This document shows positions 9,185 to 18,242 of a DNA stretch of 64,000 nt, in pieces; positions within the stretch are counted from its first letter, which is position 1; each line of letters begins with the position of its first letter. The DNA is from Paraburkholderia sp. BL10I2N1 (GTDB lineage: Bacteria; Pseudomonadota; Gammaproteobacteria; Burkholderiales; Burkholderiaceae): the NCBI RefSeq assembly GCF_004361815.1, contig NZ_SNWA01000003.1, positions 186,001-250,000 on the forward strand. The letters are read 5' to 3'. Below the pieces are notes generated by a model that saw nothing but the letters and a program-made list of their open reading frames with translations, ran no database searches and was not told the DNA's origin. Both the position numbers and the translations under genes were made by a program.

Positions 9185-9239
9185 ACAGGACCCGCGTGAT
9201 GTTGCCAGAGCCATATACGTTTATCAGAGGGAAGGGCAA

Positions 9240-10664
9240 ATGAATCTGCAGGGAAAAGCTCCGAATGACCCGTCCTGGTGGTTCGAGGAGGCGCTGCGCA
9301 GTGAGGGTGCACAACCGGCCGCGCCTGCGCTTACCGGGGCGCTCACAGTTGACGTGGTGATCGTCGGTGGCGGATATACGGGACTGTGGACTGCCCTGGC
9401 CCTCAAGGAACGCGCGCCGCAGCTCTCCGTCGCTCTCATTGAGTCATCCAAATGCGGTTCCGGTGCTAGCGGTAAAAATGGGGGGAAGGTCAGCGGATAC
9501 TGGCCGTCTCTCACTGGCATCGCGGCGAACATTGGCCCTGATGCGGCGTTGGACGTTGCAAGAGCTGGTACACGGGCTCAGGAAGCCATTCGGCGGTTTG
9601 CTACCGCGCCCGGTCGCGACGTATGGTGGCGTGAAAACGGCCATATGCGTGTCTCCGCAGCACCGGCGCAAGATGCCGAAATCGCATCGTACCTTGAGAC
9701 GGCACGGCAGCTCGGCGTTCCAGACACCGTACGCTCGCTGACGGCCGAAGAGGTCCAGGAAATTTGCCGGTCTTCAGTTTTTCGGGAAGGTTTATATTTC
9801 CCTGAAGGCGCGACTGTTCAACCAGCCCGCCTGGCGCGCCAATTGCGAGCTGCAGCGATCGCTGCGGATGTGAAGATATACGAAGGCACGCCGATGATCC
9901 GGCTCGACGAGGGAACGCTCAATCGCGTTGTCACGCCTAAGGGTGAAATCGTCGCAAAGGAAGTGGTGCTCGCGACCAATATCGAACTCGCCAAGCGCAG
10001 AGAGGTCGCGCCATTTCTTACCGTATTCTCTTCCTACGCATTGATGACGCAGCCGGCCCCCGAGAAACTCAGCTCGATGGGCTGGAAGCGGGACGAGGGT
10101 ATCACTGACTTGAGAATGTTCGTTCACTATTTTCGCAAGACTGTCGATGGACGGATCCTGATGGGTTCGGGCTCGGGTCCGATAGGCTTCGGCGGGAATA
10201 CGTCAGATCCACGGCTGACTACTGACTTGGCTTCGGCAATACGTGCGGAACGTGGACTCCGTCGGCTGCTGCCGGCTTTCGGAGATGTTCAGATTGATCG
10301 CACATGGGGCGGCGGCATCGATATTTCGTTCGACAGGTTACCGTTCTTTCGAACATTACCTGGAACACGGATCCACTACGGCTGCGGATATTCAGGACAT
10401 GGCGTTAATCCCACGTACATTGGGGGGCAATGTCTTGCGTCGCTCGTTCTTAGGTCAAAAGACGAATGGAGTTCGCTACCTTTTTGTACGCGTGAACCGC
10501 GGGCGCTGCCGCCGGAGCCTTTTCGATATGTCGGGGGGCGCTTCGTTCGCTGGGGTATTCTCCGATGTGAAGAAGATGAGGAAGTGGGCAGGAGCTCCGG
10601 ATTGTTGCCTCGAGTCGCTGCGGCCATCCCGAAAACGTTCGGTTTGAAAATCGGTACCCGATGA
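9240..10664 (+). CDS. FAD-dependent amino acid/amine oxidoreductase (DAO superfamily)
   Basis: The 474-aa enzyme carries the dinucleotide-binding motif VVIVGGGYTGLWTALALKE near residue 40, then GSGASGKNGGKVSGYW, and a C-terminal HYGCGYSGHGVNPTYIGG motif. This is the pattern of PuuB/OrdL-like DAO oxidoreductases that oxidise secondary or modified amino acids. The ATG at 9240 follows GAGGGAAGGG; the frame is open further upstream but that part overlaps ridA. It sits between ridA and the permease genes, suggesting that it oxidises the imported compound and that RidA clears the imine. The substrate is not determinable. A gamma-glutamyl-amine oxidase is another possibility. Confidence 0.85.
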   Translation: MNLQGKAPNDPSWWFEEALRSEGAQPAAPALTGALTVDVVIVGGGYTGLWTALALKERAPQLSVALIESSKCGSGASGKNGGKVSGYWPSLTGIAANIGPDAALDVARAGTRAQEAIRRFATAPGRDVWWRENGHMRVSAAPAQDAEIASYLETARQLGVPDTVRSLTAEEVQEICRSSVFREGLYFPEGATVQPARLARQLRAAAIAADVKIYEGTPMIRLDEGTLNRVVTPKGEIVAKEVVLATNIELAKRREVAPFLTVFSSYALMTQPAPEKLSSMGWKRDEGITDLRMFVHYFRKTVDGRILMGSGSGPIGFGGNTSDPRLTTDLASAIRAERGLRRLLPAFGDVQIDRTWGGGIDISFDRLPFFRTLPGTRIHYGCGYSGHGVNPTYIGGQCLASLVLRSKDEWSSLPFCTREPRALPPEPFRYVGGRFVRWGILRCEEDEEVGRSSGLLPRVAAAIPKTFGLKIGTR

Positions 10665-11064
10665 TGGCGAGTGCATCCTTTGGGCGGCTGATACCTACAG
10701 GCGGTGTTAGACCAACGATCAAGGCTCGTTCTAATTGGCGCCGGGGAAACTATCCGAGTATGTCGCGCGCTTCGCACTGCCCGTCGGGCGCAGGGTGACA
10801 GTTTGTGACCCGCGGGAAAGATACTCGGTGACGAGGAACATCACACATAGTTCAGCCGCGAAAAGCCGGACGATATGCTGGCGCGCACCTGTCCTGTTCC
10901 CAATGCCTCTGTTGGCGCAGCTAATGAACAGGGATCCGCTGCGCGTGCCCGGTGAGTCCCCTTCCGGACCACTGGGATTTTCCTTGCCGCCTGGGTGACT
11001 GAATGGTTGCCGCACAGCAGAGATGCGGGGGCCTTCGGCCCGCCGTTATCTATCTATAACAAGC
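10665..11064. other. 400-bp gap between oxidoreductase and permease genes
   Basis: Short open frames exist on both strands but none shows a recognisable domain or convincing start. It is unusually long for the middle of an operon and may hold a separate promoter for the permease genes. No terminator-like hairpin stood out. Confidence 0.45.
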
Positions 11065-11766
11065 ATGGAGACGAGTGTGTTTCTATTTGGATTTGGTCCG
11101 CAGCTGCTGGCCGGCACTGTGCGGACAATTGAATTGTCGGTGCTGTCGCTCGCGGCCGCGTTTGTCCTTGGCCTCATGGGCGCCATCGCGAAGCTCTCGC
11201 TAAATCGTGGTTTTCGCGCAATCGGCTCAGCGTACACGACTTTGATACGATCGGTACCGGACCTTGTCCTGATGCTCCTTGTCTTTTACAGCATCCAGAT
11301 TGCGGTCAACAATCTGACCGACGCCTTGGGTCTCGCGCAATTTGACATCGACCCGTTCACGGCAGGCGTCCTGACACTCGGCTTCATCTATGGAGCCTAC
11401 TTTACGGAAACTTTTCGGGGCGCATTCCTTGCGGTGCCGCGCGGCCAACTTGAAGCGGGCGCCGCCTACGGAATGAATGGGGTTCTTGTTTTCCGACGCA
11501 TCCTGTTTCCTCAAATGATGCGCTTCGCACTTCCGGGCATCGGCAACAACTGGCAGGTTCTGGTCAAGGCGACTGCGCTTGTCTCCATTATCGGCCTGGC
11601 AGACGTCGTAAAGGCCACACAGGATGCGGGTAAGAGCACGTTCAAAATGTTCTTCTTTGTCATGTGTGCCGCGCTCATCTATCTCACGATGACAACCATT
11701 TCCAATTTCGTGCTGTTCAGGCTCGAGAAACGATTCTCGGCTGGCGTTCGTCACGCGGAACTCTAG
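11065..11766 (+). CDS. ABC transporter permease, HisQ-like
   Basis: The 233-aa inner-membrane protein shows about five hydrophobic helices and the polar amino acid permease signature EAGAAYGMNGVLVFRRILFPQ, the cytoplasmic loop that docks to the ATPase. The segment FLFGFGPQLLAGTVRTIELS aligns in style with the start of HisQ, which supports the ATG at 11065 over one 14 codons upstream. No strong ribosome binding site is visible. A second permease gene follows after 4 bp and an ATPase after that, forming a standard heterodimeric polar amino acid importer together with the binding protein at 6406. Confidence 0.85.
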   Translation: METSVFLFGFGPQLLAGTVRTIELSVLSLAAAFVLGLMGAIAKLSLNRGFRAIGSAYTTLIRSVPDLVLMLLVFYSIQIAVNNLTDALGLAQFDIDPFTAGVLTLGFIYGAYFTETFRGAFLAVPRGQLEAGAAYGMNGVLVFRRILFPQMMRFALPGIGNNWQVLVKATALVSIIGLADVVKATQDAGKSTFKMFFFVMCAALIYLTMTTISNFVLFRLEKRFSAGVRHAEL

Positions 11767-11770
11767 GCTC

Positions 11771-12484
11771 ATGATTGATATCCTTACCCAGTTCTGGCGC
11801 GCGTTTCTGTATTGGGACGGGCAGCGCGTCTCCGGCCTAGCCGTCACCCTCTGGCTGCTGGTGGCATCTCTCGTAATTGGCTTCCTGATGGCGGTGCCCC
11901 TCGCGGTGGTTCGTGTCTCCACGAATCGCTGCATAAGCATGCCCGTGCGTTTCTACACGTATGTCTTCCGGGGCACGCCGTTGTACGTGCAATTGCTTCT
12001 GATCTATACGGGTATTTATAGCTTCGACTTTATTCGGTCGCACGAGCTTACCGATGCCTTCTTTCGAAGCGGTTACCATTGCGCGATTGTTGCGTTTTCG
12101 CTTAATACCTGCGCCTACACGACCGAGATATTCGCTGGCGCAATGCGCTCGATGTCTCACGGTGAAGTTGAGGCGGCACGCGCGTACGGAATGAACTGGT
12201 TCACTCTTTACAGACGCATCATCATCCCTTCCGCGTTGCGAAGGTCCCTGCCTCTCTACGGCAACGAGGTGATCCTTATGCTGCATGCCACCTCGGTTGC
12301 TTTCACGGCGACCGTGCCCGATATCCTGAAGGTCGCCCGCGACGCCAATTCTGCAACCTACCAGTCGTTCCAGGCATTTGGTATTGCCGCGCTTCTTTAT
12401 CTGACCATCTCCTTCGCGCTGGTTGCTGTGTTCCGGCGCGCTGAGCACCACTGGCTTGGCTACCTCGCACCGCGTGCTCACTAA
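11771..12484 (+). CDS. ABC transporter permease, HisM-like
   Basis: The 237-aa membrane protein starts 4 bp after the previous stop. It contains the permease loop EAARAYGMNWFTLYRRIIIP and several hydrophobic helices, including the first around SGLAVTLWLLVASLVIGFLM. YVFRGTPLYVQLLLIYTG is typical of the HisM partner. It would pair with the upstream HisQ-like subunit in the inner membrane. The tight spacing indicates translational coupling. Confidence 0.87.
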   Translation: MIDILTQFWRAFLYWDGQRVSGLAVTLWLLVASLVIGFLMAVPLAVVRVSTNRCISMPVRFYTYVFRGTPLYVQLLLIYTGIYSFDFIRSHELTDAFFRSGYHCAIVAFSLNTCAYTTEIFAGAMRSMSHGEVEAARAYGMNWFTLYRRIIIPSALRRSLPLYGNEVILMLHATSVAFTATVPDILKVARDANSATYQSFQAFGIAALLYLTISFALVAVFRRAEHHWLGYLAPRAH

Positions 12485-12554
12485 GCTTGCATGTTAGTGC
12501 CCAGCCAACGTGTATGACACATCAGTGCTTTAAACGTAACGATAAGGGATCAGA

Positions 12555-13349
12555 ATGTTGAGGCGGACGATTCAGACAGAAGCTTGCAAGTTAGAAGTTC
12601 ACGACATCCACAAACGCTTCGGAGACCACGAGGTGCTCAAGGGCGTGTCCCTGAGCGCAAACAAGGGCGACGTTATCAGCATCATCGGGGCAAGCGGCTC
12701 GGGAAAGAGTACGCTTCTTCGTTGCATCAACTTTCTTGAGCGGCCGAACTCCGGGTACATCGCGGTCGATGGCGAAGCGGTAAAGACGAGGGCCGATAAA
12801 TCCGGCTATCTCGACGTCGCGGACCCGAAGCAGCTGCAGCGGATCCGATCGAAGCTATCGATGGTGTTCCAGCATTTCAATCTCTGGGCGCACATGAACG
12901 TTCTTGAGAACATCATTGAAGCGCCGGTACATGTGCTCGGGCTGCCACGTCGCGAGGCGGAAGAGAGCGCGCGTGAATACCTTGAGAAAGTTGGACTCCC
13001 ATCGCGCGTGGAAAAGCAATATCCGTCGCATCTTTCTGGCGGCCAACAGCAACGTGTCGCGATTGCGCGTGCGTTGGCGATGAACCCTGACGTGATGCTG
13101 TTCGATGAACCAACATCTGCACTCGACCCAGAGTTGGTAGGTGAAGTTCTTAAGGTAATGCAAAAGCTCGCAGACGAAGGACGCACAATGATTGTGGTTA
13201 CGCATGAAATGGGGTTCGCCCGCAATGTATCGAATCATGTGATGTTTCTTCATCAAGGACGCACAGAGGAAGAGGGGCTTCCTGAGGAAGTACTGGGCAA
13301 GCCGTGCAGCGAACGACTCAGGCAGTTTCTCTCTGGTAGCCTGAAGTAG
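12555..13349 (+). CDS. ABC transporter ATP-binding protein, HisP/GlnQ-like
   Basis: The 264-aa cytoplasmic ATPase has Walker [10 protein letters not shown] (about residues 51-59), Q-loop [11 protein letters not shown], signature [15 protein letters not shown], Walker [13 protein letters not shown] and the switch His in VVTHEMGFA. The extra loop between the strands after Walker A ([19 protein letters not shown]) is typical of HisP and its basic amino acid and opine relatives. The ATG at 12555 has a weak AAGGGA upstream. It follows the permeases by 70 bp and completes the importer. Confidence 0.92.
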   Translation: MLRRTIQTEACKLEVHDIHKRFGDHEVLKGVSLSANKGDVISIIGASGSGKSTLLRCINFLERPNSGYIAVDGEAVKTRADKSGYLDVADPKQLQRIRSKLSMVFQHFNLWAHMNVLENIIEAPVHVLGLPRREAEESAREYLEKVGLPSRVEKQYPSHLSGGQQQRVAIARALAMNPDVMLFDEPTSALDPELVGEVLKVMQKLADEGRTMIVVTHEMGFARNVSNHVMFLHQGRTEEEGLPEEVLGKPCSERLRQFLSGSLK

Positions 13350-13491
13350 CCCGCAACCGTGAGAAAACTGCAGGCGACGTCTGATATTTAATCAGTAATA
13401 CTGAGAGATAAGATACGAATCATACGTGGTTAATTCGGCCCGTCGATAAAAAAGTTTGCACGTAGTTATATTCTAATATTCGGAGACTTTA

Positions 13492-14640
13492 ATGAAAAAA
13501 ATCGCACTTGCTGTACTTTTTATTTCCACTATCGCAACTCCGGTATTCGCTCAATCTACTGTGACGCTTTACGGTCTGATTGATGAAGGACTCGATTACA
13601 CCAACAATGTTGGAGGTTCAAAGGTTTATGAACTCCAGAGCGGCTACGCTCAAGGTAGCCGCTGGGGCCTCAAAGGAACAGAGGATCTTGGCAACGGGTT
13701 GACCGCGACCTTCAAACTGGAGAACGGCTTCGATGTTAACAATGGTCGTCTCGGGCAAGGCGGGCTGATGTTTGGCCGTCAGGCATATGTCGGGATTTCC
13801 TCGAATCAGTTCGGTTCGGTGACTTTGGGGCGACAGTATGATTCGGTCGTCGACTATCTGGCGCAGACCACCGCGAACGGCAACTGGGCAGGCTACCTTT
13901 TTTCCCACCCGTATGACAACGACAACACGGATAACACGTTCCGCGTAAACAATACCGTAAAGTACACCAGTCCGTCGCTCGCCGGCTTCCAGTTCGGCGG
14001 TACGTATAGCTTCAGCAACGACACAAATTTCGCCAACAATCGCCAGTACAGCCTTGGTGCGCAGTACACCACCGGTGGACTGCTTCTCGCTGCGGCGTAT
14101 CTGCAGGCCAACAATCCATCTTCAACGGCCACTGGCGCGATCAACAACGGCGGCGACGAAAACTTCCTGGCCGAGCGCCTGCGCATCTTCGGCGCGGGGA
14201 TCAACTACACGATCGGTTCGGCAACACTGGGCTTCGCATATACGAACACCAACGTCACGCAACCGCTCAGCTCCGGCTATGTGGGTGCGATCACGCCGCC
14301 CACCGGCTCGACCCTGTCGTCGCTGCGCTTCCAGAACTTCGAAGTGAACGGGAAATATCAGTTCACCCCTGCGTTCTTCGTGGGCGCGATGTACACCTAT
14401 ACGCGGGCCGATTTCAACGCCACCACCGGGAAGCTGCATCCCAACTACCAGTCGATCGGGTTGATGGCTGACTACAATCTGTCAAAGCGTACGGATCTGT
14501 ACCTGCAGGGTGCATACCAGCATGCTGGAGGCGACAAGACTCAGACGGTGCTCGACGCCGCCTATGTTCCAGGTGCGGCAGACGTTTCCTCGAGCTCGAA
14601 TCAGCTCGTAATCCGGGCGGCAATGCGGCACAAGTTCTGA
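13492..14640 (+). CDS. Gram-negative general porin, Burkholderia type
   Basis: The 382-aa outer-membrane protein has a signal peptide (MKKIALAVLFISTIATPVFA, then QS) followed by STVTLYGLIDEGLDYTNNVG, the standard first strand of the Neisseria/Burkholderia porin family. Repeating aromatic beta-strands, a GRQAYVG segment and the terminal Phe (AAMRHKF) indicate a 16-stranded trimeric barrel. CGGAG lies before the ATG and the 140 bp upstream are AT-rich, in keeping with a strong separate promoter. It may serve as the outer-membrane entry route for the substrate of the adjacent ABC importer, although such porins are generally non-specific. Confidence 0.92.
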   Translation: MKKIALAVLFISTIATPVFAQSTVTLYGLIDEGLDYTNNVGGSKVYELQSGYAQGSRWGLKGTEDLGNGLTATFKLENGFDVNNGRLGQGGLMFGRQAYVGISSNQFGSVTLGRQYDSVVDYLAQTTANGNWAGYLFSHPYDNDNTDNTFRVNNTVKYTSPSLAGFQFGGTYSFSNDTNFANNRQYSLGAQYTTGGLLLAAAYLQANNPSSTATGAINNGGDENFLAERLRIFGAGINYTIGSATLGFAYTNTNVTQPLSSGYVGAITPPTGSTLSSLRFQNFEVNGKYQFTPAFFVGAMYTYTRADFNATTGKLHPNYQSIGLMADYNLSKRTDLYLQGAYQHAGGDKTQTVLDAAYVPGAADVSSSSNQLVIRAAMRHKF

Positions 14641-14984
14641 CGAGTCCCGCGACGGTTTGCAGCGCGGTGGCGGGCATGACGTATGACGTTCGTTTTAGGG
14701 AGGCCCGGAGGGACAGTTCACCGTCCACTGATGGGGGCGCAAATTCTCCCCACCGCGTGAAGCAGGACCGCTCCTTATTTAGCTCTCTTTCGTTTTTACG
14801 CAAAGGTTTCAGCGACCTCCTTGGGCCGGTAGCTACGACCATCGAATTCGAGCGGAAGCGAATAGGCAGGTCCGAAGTAAACGTAGGTCTGGGTGGAGCT
14901 GTCGAACGCGTGTTGCCGCGAGCCAGTCACTACCTTCGCTCTTCAGGATCGCGGAACCGTAACCTTCACGGAATGAGGAAGACT

Positions 14985-15248
14985 ATGGCGGTTGGGGGAA
15001 CGTCGCTGAGAAGTATGGTGCAGGACTGGTTGGCGCCCGACCCGAAGAGAGGGTTTCGGGTCAGCCACTACGGACGATCCAGCAGGGGACGATATGTGTG
15101 CGTCGTCGCAGACAATGGAAGCGGGTCGAAGGCGATGCTCTTTTTTCGTCACCGGGACGGAAAATGGTGCGTTTTTCCACCCGATCCGGAGCGACCGGCC
15201 ATGCACGGCGAAGTCTCGTCTACTGACGCTATCGGCGCAAGATTCTAG
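14985..15248 (+). CDS. Small hypothetical protein
   Basis: An 87-aa protein starts at an ATG preceded by GAGGAAG. The residues SLRSMVQDWLAPDPKRGFRV and the later KAMLFFRHRDGKWCVFPPD resemble a small conserved protein often found on Burkholderia plasmids and islands; this is recalled from the family pattern and not checked. No signal peptide or membrane segment is visible. The frame extends upstream to 14667, but that part does not look coding. The function is unknown. Confidence 0.55.
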   Translation: MAVGGTSLRSMVQDWLAPDPKRGFRVSHYGRSSRGRYVCVVADNGSGSKAMLFFRHRDGKWCVFPPDPERPAMHGEVSSTDAIGARF

Positions 15249-15494
15249 CTTGCCGGAGATACAGTTAGGCAAGCGAATTGAAACCGGATTATGGGCTGTC
15301 CTCCTCGTCGGCAAGATGACGGTTACCATTTTTTATTGTGGTCATTTCTGGCGCGGATTATCGAACTGGACTTGACGACCGCGCGATTGGTTAGGTGAAC
15401 GTCGGCACCTCGCGGCATAACCGCTTTTGGGCATTGATGTTCGCTCGACAGTTGCGCTGTCCGGGAGAGAGGAGTGAGGGTGAAAGTGAGCGCG

Positions 15495-16040
15495 ATGTTG
15501 AACATGATCGAGCTGGAGACGTTTGCCGCAGTGGTCGAACATCGCAGTTTCACGCAGGAGGCGGCTGCGCTGAACATCTCCTCTGCTGCAGCGACGCGCC
15601 GTGTCAAGCGGCTCGAACAGTCGATCGGGGCGCTGCTCCTGATCCGCGAGCCGACTGTGATGCCGACGAGCGGGCGAAGACGTGTTTCGTCATTTCATGA
15701 CTGTCCGGCTTCAGGAGGATGACCTGCTCCGGCATGTCACGCCGGGGAGGGCGGCGACAACAGCGCTTGCCCTTGCCGTCAACGCCGATTCGCTTGTCAC
15801 CTGGTTTGAGCCGGTCACGCGTGAGCTGGCGCAACACCATGTGGCGCTTGAGATCGTCGTGGACGATCAGAACCATACGCTCGAGGCACTGGCGCGCGGC
15901 GACGTCAAAGGCTTCCTGTCCACGCAATCGAAACCGGTTGTCGATCGTTTCGTGGCGGAACCGGTCGGACAGATGCGCTATCAGTGTGTCGCCACACCCG
16001 GATTCGCCCGCGAACATTTCGCCGTACGCTGGGCAGCCTC
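15495..16040 (+). pseudogene. ArgP-like LysR regulator, frameshifted and truncated
   Basis: The first part encodes a LysR winged helix (MIELETFAAVVEHRSFTQEA, then AATRRVKRLEQSIG). Near 15669 the reading frame must shift by one base to continue as AGEDVFRHFMTVRLQEDD and then LALAVNADSLVTWFEPV, a hallmark of the ArgP/IciA group. Similarity ends around REHF near 16020, so roughly the last 120 residues are missing. ArgP proteins respond to arginine and lysine and often control arginine export. Its loss beside an arginine-catabolism block is suggestive. Both the frameshift and the truncation are visible in the sequence. Confidence 0.75.
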
Positions 16041-16062
16041 GTTTTTGCTCGCCCAAGGAGCT

Positions 16063-16103
16063 GGGAACAAAATTCTGCAAAAGCCGGGAACAAAATTGTG
16101 CAA
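16063..16103. repeat. Two 18-bp direct repeats, probable transposon end
   Basis: GGGAACAAAATTCTGCAA (16063-16080) is followed by GGGAACAAAATTGTGCAA (16086-16103) with a period of 23 bp. Clustered short direct repeats are common near IS21-type ends. They lie exactly where the argP-like gene is cut off, so they probably mark a lost insertion. No transposase is attached. Confidence 0.5.
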
Positions 16104-16143
16104 ACGAACTTGACGCGTGGAAACCCGTCGGTCAGTAGAGGTC

Positions 16144-16161
16144 ATTTGACATAAAAGAAAT
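16144..16161. repeat. 18-bp repeat, left copy of an inverted pair with 43807-43824
   Basis: ATTTGACATAAAAGAAAT occurs here and, exactly reverse-complemented, at 43807-43824. The two copies bracket the toxin-antitoxin and conflict island. They may be border repeats or ends of the same IS type. Confidence 0.5.
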
Positions 16162-16321
16162 TGGCAACGTTGTACAGTAGTCCTATGTATATGGAACGCG
16201 CGATGCAATGCCTCCGTGGTCTTCATTCGAGCTACGAGTCGCCGTCTTGATCAATTGTTTCCAAACCCTTCATCAAAATAGGATTCCTTCAGGCTACCTT
16301 CGCAGGTTCGCTATTCGCGCC

Positions 16322-17356
16322 TCAGCCGTTAATCTGACGCTCGACCCGTTCCACAGTCGCTAATACGTCATCAAAGGATGGTGTGCCGTGAAAGATCATC
16401 CCGACCATCGCTTCATAGTCGCGACGCAGCCCGTCGCGCATCGCCTCAGGCGGCGACAGTGTAAAGGCGCCAGCTCTGGCCAGTTCAAGACCGAAATCCG
16501 AACTGCCGAAAAACAGTCGTGCGTGCCGGGCGCAGTCTTCAGCCAACGGTTGATTACGTAGCCAGTCGGATGCGTGTGTGCTGATCGTGAGCTGATGAAC
16601 ATCGTAGAAGTGTCTCGATACGCGCTGTCCGCCGTGACGCAGTTCGCCACGTCGTTCATACCATTGACGCAGACCGTGCAGGATAACAATCTTGTCCCAG
16701 AAGGTGCGCTCGGGCTGGACTGTGGTTACTTCTGCGACGTCAAGGTTGAGATGCGGAACACCCGCGGCGACGTAAGGTGTGATCATCGCGGCCGCGTGCG
16801 GATCGAGGGCAGATTTGGCGCCTGCCTCGATCTTGACGGCAGAGCGAATATATTGGCCGGACGCCGCGGTTACGGCCGGATACCACAACAGCAGTGTCTG
16901 GCGGTCACTATCGTCAGGGTCGGGTTCGAGCCTGAAGCCCTGCGGGATGAACTCATTGGCCAGGACTTGCAGTTGAGCCGTGAGATCGCCGTGGATGAAG
17001 GCCTGGCATGCAGTGCGGATTGCATCGAGGCGTTTGCGGCGCTGCTTCCCACTCAAAAGCTCCAGTTCCTCGGGTTCTGCATGTTGCCCGATGTCGTCGC
17101 GAAAGACGGTGATGTCGATGTCCTCAGAGAAGCGCGAAATCAGACCAAAGGCCTTGGAGAGCGATGTGCCACCTTTGAAGAGCAGGCGCGGCCCGTTTGG
17201 GGTCATGCCGTTGAAAAGCGCGTCGAGGACCCAGCAAACCCAGAAATCTTTCTCGACGTTCTGGACCGCGGTGCCGAGGCGCGCCGCAGTTTCGAGGAAG
17301 AGATTTCGGCGATCGTCGTCGGACGCCGCGATGATGTCTTTGTATGCTTCGTTCAT
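16322..17356 (-). CDS. abiEii: AbiEii/AbiGii-family nucleotidyltransferase toxin
   Basis: The 344-aa protein has the nucleotidyltransferase core of AbiEii toxins: LLFKGGTSLSKAFGLI (about residues 57-72) followed by SEDIDITVF with the metal-binding acidic residues. AbiEii acts as the toxin of type IV-like systems and blocks growth after phage infection. Its start ATG overlaps the stop of the preceding antitoxin gene by 4 bp, indicating translational coupling. Length and motifs look complete. A degraded copy of its 3' end lies at 36960-37085 on the same strand. Confidence 0.88.
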   Translation of the reverse strand: MNEAYKDIIAASDDDRRNLFLETAARLGTAVQNVEKDFWVCWVLDALFNGMTPNGPRLLFKGGTSLSKAFGLISRFSEDIDITVFRDDIGQHAEPEELELLSGKQRRKRLDAIRTACQAFIHGDLTAQLQVLANEFIPQGFRLEPDPDDSDRQTLLLWYPAVTAASGQYIRSAVKIEAGAKSALDPHAAAMITPYVAAGVPHLNLDVAEVTTVQPERTFWDKIVILHGLRQWYERRGELRHGGQRVSRHFYDVHQLTISTHASDWLRNQPLAEDCARHARLFFGSSDFGLELARAGAFTLSPPEAMRDGLRRDYEAMVGMIFHGTPSFDDVLATVERVERQING

Positions 17357-18066
17357 CCTTGTCCTCCGGCATCCGCGGCTCGGCGCGTCCGTTGCACTGT
17401 CAGGTCAGTGCCGCGAGGCAGCGGCTTATCGGCCTTGCTCGGGTCGAAGTTAGGTATTGAGTGCAGGAATTTTTGCATCCAGATTGGCAGGTGGGCGAAA
17501 CCGTCGATCAGGTCCCGTTTGATGTCGTAGCCATGGTCAGGGTCTGACAGAACCGCGCCAAGGCGGCGCCGTACCCGGTCACCATCGTTGTCCAGCGTGT
17601 CCTTGAGCCAGTGGAGGGCCTGGACGACGCGCATTGCCGGCCGACCGGCCCAGTAGAGGCGGCTTGGTGCGGTGTGTTTGAATTCGATCAACAGGTTTTC
17701 GAGTTTGATCGAACGCCGTCGAGCGTCGGTATGGAGCGTGACCCTGGCCGGCACGGCGTCGGTGAGGCCAAGGTCGTTCGCGGCGGTGATACCGTCGACT
17801 AACACCCGGATCTGATCGCGTCTGGCAACTGCCTCGACCACGGCGCGATAGTCGGGAACGCTCGGGCGGTTCGTCAGCCGGTTGATCGACGGCATGTCAT
17901 ACAGGCCGCGATCTATGCGACGGAGCTTGCCGCTGGCGACAAGCCGCTGCAGGGTTTTGTCAACGAGGTCACGCGAGCCCAGCTGGGCAAAATCCGCAGG
18001 CACCCAGACAGATCCCGGCGCTCCGGCGCTCATCGTTAAAATCATGCGGTTGCTGAGCTCAGTCAC
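17353..18066 (-). CDS. abiEi: AbiEi-type antitoxin/autorepressor (DUF6088-like)
   Basis: The 237-aa protein starts with a winged-helix segment (VWVPADFAQLGSRDLVDKTL, then ASGKLRRIDRGLYDMP), the N-terminal architecture of AbiEi antitoxins, and continues with a C-terminal domain that neutralises the toxin. A GTG at 18066 is chosen as start because AGGAG lies 5 bp upstream; the frame remains open to 18096 but that would run into the operator. Two palindromes directly upstream are the expected autoregulatory sites. It overlaps abiEii by 4 bp. Confidence 0.82.
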   Translation of the reverse strand: MTELSNRMILTMSAGAPGSVWVPADFAQLGSRDLVDKTLQRLVASGKLRRIDRGLYDMPSINRLTNRPSVPDYRAVVEAVARRDQIRVLVDGITAANDLGLTDAVPARVTLHTDARRRSIKLENLLIEFKHTAPSRLYWAGRPAMRVVQALHWLKDTLDNDGDRVRRRLGAVLSDPDHGYDIKRDLIDGFAHLPIWMQKFLHSIPNFDPSKADKPLPRGTDLTVQRTRRAADAGGQG

Positions 18067-18077
18067 GACCACTCCTA

Positions 18078-18109
18078 TTGTCCGAAAAATGTACACATTT
18101 TTCGGACAA
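18078..18109. promoter_or_regulatory. AbiEi operator palindrome 1
   Basis: Two 15-bp arms (TTGTCCGAAAAATGT and its complement) flank a 2-bp centre, giving a perfect 32-bp palindrome 12 bp upstream of the abiEi start. AbiEi proteins are known to bind paired inverted repeats cooperatively and repress their own promoter. Confidence 0.75.
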
Positions 18110-18124
18110 ACTGCAAGCCAGGCG

Positions 18125-18156
18125 TTGTCCGAAAAAAATATACATTTTTCGGACGA
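18125..18156. promoter_or_regulatory. AbiEi operator palindrome 2
   Basis: This second 32-bp element has the same outer arms (TTGTCCGAAAAA and TTTTTCGGAC) with a slightly diverged centre and right end. It lies 47 bp from the first. Two near-identical palindromes in tandem fit cooperative repression of abiE. Confidence 0.72.
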
Positions 18157-18171
18157 CAGGACACCCGACCG

Positions 18172-18242
18172 GGTGTGACCTTAATCCACGCACAGTCTTG
18201 ATCCTCCTAACCGGAAAATTGCACGTGGATCAAGGTCACACC
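18172..18242. repeat. Long inverted repeat, 19-bp arms
   Basis: GGTGTGACCTTAATCCACG at 18172-18190 pairs with CGTGGATCAAGGTCACACC at 18224-18242, with one mismatch and a 33-bp loop. It borders the AbiE operator region and could be a transcriptional stop, a small RNA fold or a mini-element. No T-run is present. Confidence 0.45.

Noticed and set aside
16574..17530. 318-aa open frame opposite abiEii
   Set aside because: Antisense to the nucleotidyltransferase gene, no motif, no ribosome binding site.
18081..18156. CRISPR-like repeats at the two TTGTCCG palindromes
   Set aside because: Only two units with palindromic symmetry, directly upstream of abiEi; operators explain them better.
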